19,218 nucleotides of DNA from positions 1-19,218 of the forward strand of contig MNXO01000080.1 of NCBI GenBank assembly GCA_001872995.1, given 5' to 3'. Positions 1 through 7,600 of the stretch are shown here, piece by piece. The notes beneath the pieces are model-generated. The model worked only from the letters and a program-made list of their open reading frames with translations. It searched no databases and was not told the DNA's origin. Positions within the stretch are counted from its first letter, which is position 1; the number at the start of each line of letters is the position of its first letter. The position numbers and the translations under genes are program-made. The stretch is from Bacteroidetes bacterium CG2_30_32_10. GTDB taxonomy: Bacteria; Bacteroidota; Bacteroidia; Bacteroidales; CG2-30-32-10.

Positions 1-14
1 TAAAAAAGATATTT

Positions 15-1496
15 TTATTTGGTAACTTCTTTTGATTGCTTTGAATTTTCGCTTAAAGGTTTATCTTCTTCAATTATTTCGGGTTCATTCTTAAAATAAA
101 CATCTAAAACAACTATAATTGCAATAAATCCCCAAAAAGGAACCGAGGCTTTGTCGGTATCTAAAAAGTTGTTTAGAAAACCATGTACCAAATAAGTAAT
201 TAAACCAATTAAGAAAACGATGGAGGTGTTCCGAACCACTTTTTGTTTAGCTCGTTTATAAGTTCTAATAGATGTATATATTACGGTTATAATAATGCCT
301 AAGAACGTTAAAGTTCCAAAAACGCCTTCTTCAGCGAGTGGTCCAATATATTCGCTATGAGCGTTCCCTTTATCGCCAGTATTTGTGCTTATAATTGTTT
401 TTTCTTTAGATAATTGGAAAGGTGCATAAACAAATTGATAGGTTCCCGGTCCCCAACCTAAGAAAGGGCGTTGGTCAAACATTCTAAATGCAGACGACCA
501 TCTATTTAGCCGTTCCGTATTAGACGCATCCGTAGAAATATTGGAAATAGATTGTAAATGCTCTGTAAAGTTCTTAGAAGAAGCTTGTTTGTTTTTTTCT
601 AATTTCATCCAAATTTGGTTTTGTAAAATAAGAAAACCAGCAATTAGCGTAAATAAAGTCATTAAAACAACCTTATAATTAATTTTTAAACGTAAAACTA
701 GGAAAACTAGAAATGCAATAAATAAGCTAACCCATGCAGCTCTGCAATAAGAAAGCACCAATGCTAATAGAAGTATTGAAAGAGCAAGAATAGCAATAAT
801 TTTAAATAGTTTTTTATTAAGAGGGTCTATAATAAATCCTATCAATAATGGAATAAACATTGCTAAAATTGCTCCATAAGCAGTATGGTCGTTGAAAAAA
901 GGCGACATCACCCAGTGAGCCGTTTGTTCATCAAAGCCATATTGAGCATGCACAACTGTTGTGTAAGCAATTACCCCAATTAATGGAATGGTGTACATCC
1001 ATATAAATGTGTTGATGTTTTTAAAGTTTTTGAAGAGTTGTATTGCCACAAAATAAAAGGTTACAACAAACCAAAGCCTTGATATTAAATATTTAAAAGA
1101 AACCAAAGGTAATTCACTGGTGAAACTGGTGAAAAAAATCCAAACTAAATTAAGAAGAATTGCAATCGTAACAGGGTGCTTGATTATTTTTTCGTTGATT
1201 TTGTGTTCAAAAAATAACTTTACAAAAAACAAAATCATGATGCCAAACATCAATGGTTCGGTAGGCAAAGCAAAACCAACACCAATATCAATCTCCCTAA
1301 GATTAATAGAAAGCGGCGTAAAAAAGACAATAATGAACATTAACTTATCGAGGGCAAAAAAATACATCAGCATAATGAGCATGATGGCTGGCACTAATAA
1401 CACCCAATAAATATCTTTGGAAATAAAATAAGCATTCAATGCAATGAAAATTGCACAAATTAAATAAACAAGGTATATTTTTATTTTTCCAAACAA
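15..1496 (-). CDS. O-antigen ligase/polymerase family membrane protein (Wzy_C/WaaL-like)
   Basis: Predicted polytopic inner-membrane protein of 493 residues in the O-antigen ligase/polymerase superfamily, which joins or polymerises lipid-linked glycans on the periplasmic side. Most of residues 5-300 are hydrophobic helices. The family signature is present: an arginine after a membrane helix (SYCRAAW, R252), then a large periplasmic loop (about 295-395) with GWGPGTYQ (347-354) and the characteristic NAHSEY..L.EEGVFG block (H380, E382), then further helices from about 395 to 467. The C-terminus is charged and probably cytoplasmic. The ATG start lies 16 bp after the tandem Wzz gene on the same strand, so the two are probably co-transcribed and act on the same polymer. 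Ligase and Wzy polymerase cannot be separated by sequence alone. The Wzz neighbour fits either a Wzy polymerase or an exopolysaccharide polymerase. The family assignment is firm; the exact reaction is inferred. Confidence 0.87.
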   Translation of the reverse strand: MFGKIKIYLVYLICAIFIALNAYFISKDIYWVLLVPAIMLIMLMYFFALDKLMFIIVFFTPLSINLREIDIGVGFALPTEPLMFGIMILFFVKLFFEHKINEKIIKHPVTIAILLNLVWIFFTSFTSELPLVSFKYLISRLWFVVTFYFVAIQLFKNFKNINTFIWMYTIPLIGVIAYTTVVHAQYGFDEQTAHWVMSPFFNDHTAYGAILAMFIPLLIGFIIDPLNKKLFKIIAILALSILLLALVLSYCRAAWVSLFIAFLVFLVLRLKINYKVVLMTLFTLIAGFLILQNQIWMKLEKNKQASSKNFTEHLQSISNISTDASNTERLNRWSSAFRMFDQRPFLGWGPGTYQFVYAPFQLSKEKTIISTNTGDKGNAHSEYIGPLAEEGVFGTLTFLGIIITVIYTSIRTYKRAKQKVVRNTSIVFLIGLITYLVHGFLNNFLDTDKASVPFWGFIAIIVVLDVYFKNEPEIIEEDKPLSENSKQSKEVTK

Positions 1497-1512
1497 AGGA
1501 TGTGGTTGTTTT

Positions 1513-3582
1513 TTAATTGGTTTGTTTATTTACTCTGATTTTTTCTAAAACACCTATCACAATGATTGATAAAAACATAGTTGCAATGGTGGAAATAAAA
1601 ATTATCAAAAACCGTTTAGGAAAAGATTTTTTATCAGCAATATAAGGCTTAGTTACTACGTTTGTATAAGTGAAATTCCTTTCGTAATTCATTTTAATTT
1701 TTTCATAGTCGCTCTTGAAAACCTCAAATTGATCAGAAGCATTTTGTAACAAGGCGTTTAATTTAGAAAACTCACCACCTTTTTCTTCCATGTTTTTCTT
1801 TAATTTTAATACTTCAGTAGTGTTGATGTTTGAAGCAGAAGTTCTAAGAAAGCCTTTCGTAATTTCTCTGGATTGATTTTCAACATCGGTAATTCCGTAT
1901 TCGGTACCTAAAATATAAATTTGGTGTTGCAAGGAGTCAATATATTGTTGTTTTTGTTTGAGCATAGACTGAAAATTAACTACTGCTTCATGATATTTAG
2001 ACTTGTGTAGGTTTTTGACTTTTTGATTATAAAAATCAATAATAGCATTTACCATATTGCAAGCCACTATGGGACTTTCATCCAAAACTTCAACATTAAC
2101 AGACTCAAATTCGGTTTTTTTAATGCTTACATTTTCCTTGTACATGTAAATTAAAGTGGAATAGTAATATTTATATGATTTGTCAATGCGATAATGTTTA
2201 CCTAAATCAAATTTTTTAATAACGCTATCTTTAATGTCTTGACTGTTTAAGATTTCTATCATTTGTTCAGTAGTGCTTTCTTCAGAATAAGGGTCAATAT
2301 TAGCTGGATATATATCAGCAAATGATTTGTATTTAGGTTTAATAAATACAGGGCTTGAAAAAATAGTAGAAAGGATAATGGTTAAAACCAGTAAAACAAG
2401 TAAATGTATTTTCCATTTACCAACTAGTTTAATCAAATTCATACTGTTAAAATAGTTTTCCATATCGTCAATATTTATTTTTGTTTTTTTTAAATCTTCA
2501 ATTACTTTATTAATTCTTTGTTTTTTTGTATTAAATAAGTTAAAACTATGGTTTATTAGTGGGACTTTTTTTTTTAGGTGCAGCTTTTCCGCTAACATTA
2601 AAAGAAGCATGCTAAGTAGCAAAGTTGAAAAGGTAGAAACCACAACAATTAGCCAACGTATTGGAAATGCTTTTCTATCAGAAACCAGTCCTTTATCTAC
2701 AACAAATTTATTGGGCAGCTGATTTTCAATATCTACTTTGGCTTCTAAGTATTTAGCTCTAATTTCAAAATATTGTTTATTGGCATAATCTAGCTCGTTT
2801 CTAATGGCAACATAGCTGCCTCCATATTTTGAAAGAAGTTCTATTTTTTTTTCTAACGCTTTGATAGCGGATACATTGTTTTGTGCAATTGCATTGGCAT
2901 AAGCTTGATTAAATCGTTCGGATTGAGATTCATAATCATTGATACCTAAGGCTCGAATTTTAAATATAGAATCTTCTAAGCTATGCATATACTCTTTTTG
3001 AAAATTAAGTTGTTTTTCAACAACAATAAAAGCTTGCATCGATCTTTCTTTTTTCATTCTATTAAAAGTGGAATTGAGAAAAGAAGCAATATCATTGGCA
3101 ATAGAAGCAGAAATATTAGGGTCTTTATCGAGTACATCAACCTCAATAGCCATAAATTCAGTTTTTCGATAATTAATGTTTTTATTATATTCATCAAAAA
3201 GCTTGGCGTATTTGTATTTGCTGGTAGTGTCTATGTTGTAATGCGCCATGAGATTATATTTGTTCATTACAGCGATTCTTATTTCATTAGAATTCAACAC
3301 TTGTAAAAGTTGTTCAACTTGTTCTTCTTCACCAAAGTTTAAAATGTTTTCTTTTTCAATATAGTTGTTACTCATTAATGCCCTTGCATAAGAGTTGGTG
3401 GAGGTGGGCATTAAAATAACCGTAGATTTATATTTGGGGGTAATAAAAAATGGAGAAGAAAAAATATAAGAAAAAAAAACTGTGGCAATTGCAATAATAA
3501 CAAATACTTTTCTCCAATTATAAATAAAGTCTATGATGTTTTTTGATTCAAAATCAGGGTCTTCCGTCAATTTTTTGATCAT
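1513..3582 (-). CDS. Tandem-duplicated Wzz-type polysaccharide chain-length determinant
   Basis: Inner-membrane polysaccharide co-polymerase that would set glycan chain length. It holds two complete Wzz-like modules, whereas family members normally have one (about 325-370 residues). Using the ATG at 3582 (689 residues), module 1 spans about 15-334 and module 2 about 381-682. Each has a first membrane helix (about 25-42 and 392-410), the motif IFSSP.FI.PKYKS directly after it, a shared KTEF...VDVLD/VEVLD segment, a long coiled-coil-prone periplasmic region, and a closing D+K.FP.R(W/F)LI block leading into a second helix (about 308-331 and 657-679). The linker (335-380) is basic and begins at an A10 tract. 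No C-terminal BY-kinase domain is present. An in-frame TTG at 3600 could add six residues, but it would leave a leader of only about 8 nt from the consensus promoter, so the ATG is preferred. The gene lies 16 bp upstream of the O-antigen ligase-family gene. Confidence 0.88.
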   Translation of the reverse strand: MIKKLTEDPDFESKNIIDFIYNWRKVFVIIAIATVFFSYIFSSPFFITPKYKSTVILMPTSTNSYARALMSNNYIEKENILNFGEEEQVEQLLQVLNSNEIRIAVMNKYNLMAHYNIDTTSKYKYAKLFDEYNKNINYRKTEFMAIEVDVLDKDPNISASIANDIASFLNSTFNRMKKERSMQAFIVVEKQLNFQKEYMHSLEDSIFKIRALGINDYESQSERFNQAYANAIAQNNVSAIKALEKKIELLSKYGGSYVAIRNELDYANKQYFEIRAKYLEAKVDIENQLPNKFVVDKGLVSDRKAFPIRWLIVVVSTFSTLLLSMLLLMLAEKLHLKKKVPLINHSFNLFNTKKQRINKVIEDLKKTKINIDDMENYFNSMNLIKLVGKWKIHLLVLLVLTIILSTIFSSPVFIKPKYKSFADIYPANIDPYSEESTTEQMIEILNSQDIKDSVIKKFDLGKHYRIDKSYKYYYSTLIYMYKENVSIKKTEFESVNVEVLDESPIVACNMVNAIIDFYNQKVKNLHKSKYHEAVVNFQSMLKQKQQYIDSLQHQIYILGTEYGITDVENQSREITKGFLRTSASNINTTEVLKLKKNMEEKGGEFSKLNALLQNASDQFEVFKSDYEKIKMNYERNFTYTNVVTKPYIADKKSFPKRFLIIFISTIATMFLSIIVIGVLEKIRVNKQTN
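2566..2575 (-). repeat. A10 homopolymer (coding strand) at the junction of the two Wzz modules
   Basis: Ten consecutive A on the coding strand encode the end of Leu336 and Lys337-339, directly after the second membrane helix of Wzz module 1. One extra A gives tail residues SPTNKP then TAG (345-residue product). One fewer A gives SH then TAA (341-residue product). Both would be complete single-module Wzz proteins. Slippage at this site is inferred; only the tract and the out-of-frame stops are seen. Confidence 0.6.
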
Positions 3583-3613
3583 AATGAATATTTTGTTCAA
3601 TAAAACGATTTGC

Positions 3614-3644
3614 CAAAATTAGAAATTATTATTTAAAGAGCAAA
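3614..3644 (-). promoter_or_regulatory. Consensus Bacteroidota promoter for the tandem Wzz operon
   Basis: On the minus strand, TTTG (3644-3641) is followed after exactly 19 nt by TAATTTTG (3621-3614). This is a full match to the Bacteroidota housekeeping sigma consensus TTTG-N19-TAnnTTTG. A transcript starting about 6 nt downstream would leave about 26 nt before the ATG at 3582, but only about 8 nt before the alternative TTG at 3600, so it helps decide the start. Confidence 0.7.
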
Positions 3645-3670
3645 TCTAAAATATATAAGAATGAATATTT

Positions 3671-4480
3671 TTATAAACCTTTTTTAATTTTAATTAATTT
3701 AACAATCAACTCCTCTAATAATTCGAGTTTTAACATGTTCGCTCCATCAGATTTTGCCTTAGCAGGATTGGGATGAGTTTCCACAAATATACCATTAACA
3801 CCAACAGCAACTCCTGCTTTTGCAATGGTTTCAATTAACTCTGGTTTTCCTCCAGTTACACCAGTAGATAGATTTGGTTGTTGTAATGAATGTGTAATAT
3901 CTAATACAACAGGAACTTTAAAACTTTGCATTTCTGGTATATTACGATAATCAACAATTAAATCGTTGTAACCAAACATAGTTCCTCTTTCTGTAAGCAT
4001 GATATTTTCGTTGCCAAAGTGTTTCATCTTTTCAACCACAAATTTCATAGAATTAGCAGAAAGAAATTGCCCTTTTTTAATATTCACAATTTTCCTTGTT
4101 TCAGCTGCCGCTTTTAATAAATCCGTTTGGCGGCATAAGAAAGCAGGAATTTGAAGAATATCAACATATTTGGCAGCTAACTCCGCCTCTGCTCCAGTAT
4201 GAATATCCGTTAAAGTTGGAATGTTATATGTTAATCCTATTTTCTTTATGATGTCAAGTGCTAAAATATCACCAATGCCACTAAAGGAATTAACATCCGT
4301 TCTATTTGCTTTTCTATAAGATGCTTTGAAGATGGTAAATATATTGTGTTTTTTAGCAATAGTTGCTATTACTTCAGCTATTTGAAACGAAACTTCCTCA
4401 TTTTCAATAACACAAGGTCCAGCAATCAAGAAAAAACTGTCTTTTATAGAAATTAATTTAGAATAAATTTGGTTGTGCAT
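3671..4480 (-). CDS. kdsA: 3-deoxy-8-phosphooctulonate synthase (Kdo-8-phosphate synthase)
   Basis: Cytoplasmic enzyme that condenses phosphoenolpyruvate with arabinose 5-phosphate to give Kdo-8-phosphate, a committed step toward the Kdo of lipopolysaccharide inner core. The 269-residue length is normal for the family. Visible motifs are AGPCVIE (20-26), FKASYRKANR (51-60), IPAFLCRQTDLL (111-122), the KKGQF segment (135-139), DITHS (194-198), FVETHPNP (232-239) and KSDGAN (243-248). The Cys23 position, together with His197, Glu234 and Asp245, matches the four metal ligands of the metal-dependent class; metal-independent enzymes such as the E. coli one have Asn at the Cys position. The gene is 70 bp upstream of the Wzz gene on the same strand, but each has its own -7 element. 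This supports a lipopolysaccharide role for the block. DAHP synthase is a related alternative but the KANR and THP motifs favour KdsA. Confidence 0.96.
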   Translation of the reverse strand: MHNQIYSKLISIKDSFFLIAGPCVIENEEVSFQIAEVIATIAKKHNIFTIFKASYRKANRTDVNSFSGIGDILALDIIKKIGLTYNIPTLTDIHTGAEAELAAKYVDILQIPAFLCRQTDLLKAAAETRKIVNIKKGQFLSANSMKFVVEKMKHFGNENIMLTERGTMFGYNDLIVDYRNIPEMQSFKVPVVLDITHSLQQPNLSTGVTGGKPELIETIAKAGVAVGVNGIFVETHPNPAKAKSDGANMLKLELLEELIVKLIKIKKGL

Positions 4481-4503
4481 ATTATTTTACTTAATTTTAT
4501 GAG

Positions 4504-4511
4504 CAAAAGTA
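4504..4511 (-). promoter_or_regulatory. Bacteroidota -7 element upstream of kdsA
   Basis: TACTTTTG on the minus strand matches TAnnTTTG exactly and lies 23 bp upstream of the kdsA ATG, giving an expected leader of about 18 nt. No TTTG is found at the usual 19-nt spacing upstream, so only the -7 half is supported. Confidence 0.5.
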
Positions 4512-4626
4512 AGTTTTTTTAATAACAATTAGTAATTATACCTATTTTATTAAAAAAAATTCAACAATTCAATTTTAAATAACGTAAAATAATATTGTTA
4601 AGCTATAAATTAAAATTCTTTAATCT

Positions 4627-7600
4627 ATGAAAAAAATATACTTATTAAGTATTTTAGTTTTAATACTTTTATCTAGTGCAAAAGCACAAACAGGTACAGA
4701 TTTTTGGTTTGCTGCACCAGAAGTTACTACTGGACATAATGATGCTGGACCTAAATTTAGGTTTACGAATATCTCACAAACATTGATAGCCCATGTTACT
4801 GTTACTATGCCAGCTCAGCCATGGACTCATTTTAATCCTGGCACACCTCCAAATCCTTTAATTAACATACCTGCAAATGGCACTTATACTTTGGTTTTAG
4901 ATGTTGCCCCAAATAGCTTTAAAGATACTATTGAAAACAAACCTACGAATACGGTACTTAAGAAGGGAATTCACATCACTTCTGATGTTCCTATTACTGT
5001 TTATTATGAAGTAGATAATAGCAACAACAATGAAATATTTGCTTTGAAAGGAGCTAATGCTTTGGGTACTGAGTTTTATATTCCTTTAACTACCAATCCT
5101 AATATTTTTAATCATACAACACTCACCCCACCAGCTTATTCTACTTTTGATATTGTTGCAACACAAGATAATACAATTATTCAAATTTATACAAGGGTTC
5201 CTGTTGATGGACATCCAGCAAATACGCCTTTTTCGATTACTTTAAATAAAGGACAAACTTATTCTTGTGGATGGACTGGAACAGGGAACGATTTATCAAT
5301 TAACCATCCCGCTGGTTCTGTTGTTTTATCAAATAAACCAATTGCAATAACAGTAAAAGAAGACTCACAACAACACACTGGTTGGACTTGTTATGATTTA
5401 TTTGGAGACCAAATAGTTCCTACTGATATAATTGGCACCGATTACATTATAATTAAAGGACAGCTCAATGGAACAGCAGGTGAAAGCTATTCTATATTGG
5501 CTACAGAAAACAATACCAATGTTTATGTAAATGGAAATGCGACCCCAGTTGCCACGCTATTTGCAGGACAGACTTATTATCAGGATAATATCACTTTGGC
5601 AAGATATTATATTCATACCGATAAACCAGTATATTGCACTCAAATTACGGGTTATGGCTGTGAACTCGGGTCAGCTATATTGCCAGCTTTAAATTGTGCA
5701 GGATCAAGTTCAGTTAGCTTTGTAAGGTCAACTACTCAAGCGTTTTATTTGAATATAATGGTAAAAAATGGTTCACAAGGTAACTTTACGTTATATGGAG
5801 GAAGTAATCCTAATTGTATTACAGCAGCAGATTTTGCTGTAGTTCCTGGCACCGGAGGAGAATGGTATTCTACTTATAATAAGTCATTTACAACTGCAGA
5901 AGTACCCCAGGGTTCTGTTATGAGATTGACCAATTCTACAAATGTATTTGGTATGGGAATTTTTAATGGCAATGGGAATACTGGTGTTCGGTATGGTTTC
6001 TTTTCAGAATATGTTGCAAAAATAACAACCAATGCAGGACCAGATCAATCAGTTTGTGCCAATACCAATGCTACTTTAAATGGTTCTGTTTCGGGTGGTT
6101 CTACTACAGGCATTTGGTCTTGTACTGGTACAGGAACTTTTGTACCAAACAATAATGCCTTAAATGCAACGTATATTCCTAGTTTAGCAGACATTACAAA
6201 TCATGCGGTTGATTTTACACTCACATCAACAGGCATTTGCTATCCTGTGGCTGACCAAATGCACATGACGTTAACTAATGCACCTATTGTAATTGCTGGA
6301 GCAGACCAAACGGTATGTTCCAATAGCCCAAATGTTAATTTAAACGGTAGTATTACTTTAGCAAGTGGTGGGCAATGGACAGGGGGGGCTGGTTCGTATT
6401 CTCCAGATAATCATACATTAATAACAACTTACACGCCAACTGCTACAGAAATTGCCAATGGAACAGTAACTCTAACTTTAACATCTTTCCCATATAGCAA
6501 CTGTAACGATGTAAGCGACCAAATTACTATATCAATTATTCAAGGACCAGTTGTAGATGCTGGTCCAAATAAAACCGCTTGTGCTAATAATCCTGTAGTT
6601 ACACTTGGTGGCTCCGTGGGATATGCAGGTGGTGGTGTTTGGAGTGGAGGAGCTGGAACTTTTAATCCAAGCAATACTGCATTAAATGCCACTTACACTG
6701 CTACTCCAACTGAAGTGTCCAATGGTTTTGTTAATCTAACATTAACTTCAACAGGAAATGGAATATGTAACGCAATGTCAGATGGAATGTCAATTTCGTT
6801 TACAATTGCTCCCATTGTTAATGCAGGTGTCGACCAAACGGTTTGTTCAAATAGAACGGTATCATTAAACGGTTCGGTTAGTGGTGCAACAGGTGGACGT
6901 TGGTCTGGTGGTTTAGGTTTGTTTACTCCTAATGTAACAACTTTAAACGCTGTGTATACGCCCACTGCTGCCGAATTATTATCAGGAGTGTTAAATCTTA
7001 CACTTACCTCTGAAGGAAATGGGACTTGTAATCCTGTGTTAGATGTTGTAAAAATTGATTTTTCCCCTTCGCCAACTGCAGATGCTGGATCAGATCAAAC
7101 AAGGTGTTCCAATAATGCCAATGTTCCATTAAACGGAGGTGTTACTATATCAGGAGGAGGACAATGGTCGGGAGGGTTAGGTTCTTTCGTTCCTTCTCCT
7201 ACAACTTTAAATGCAACTTATGTGCCAACAGCCGCAGAAATTACAGCTGGTACCGTTAATTTAATCTTAACAACCATTAATAATTATGGATGTAACCCTG
7301 TAACAGATGATATGACTGTTACTTTTACACAAGGACCTGTTGTTAGTGCTGGGATTGATAAGAGTGCTTGTGCAAATAACCCTACTGTAACTTTAGCTGG
7401 TTCTGTTAGCTATGCTACAGGAGGAATTTGGAGTGGAGGATTAGGTGCATATAATCCAAGTAATACAACTTTGAATGCGAGTTATACACCTACTCCTGGA
7501 GAAATTGCTTCTGGTACTGTAATATTAACATTAACATCCACAGGAAATGGAAGTTGTAACCCATCTTCAAGTAGTATGTCCATCAATTATACCTCAGCAC

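Noticed and set aside
1120..1410. Open frame of 96 codons on the plus strand
   Set aside because: It is antisense to the O-antigen ligase-family gene, has no family features and has a composition explained by the opposite strand.
2983..3306. Open frame of 107 codons on the plus strand
   Set aside because: It is antisense to the Wzz gene, in a low-complexity AT-rich context, with no recognisable domain or start signal.
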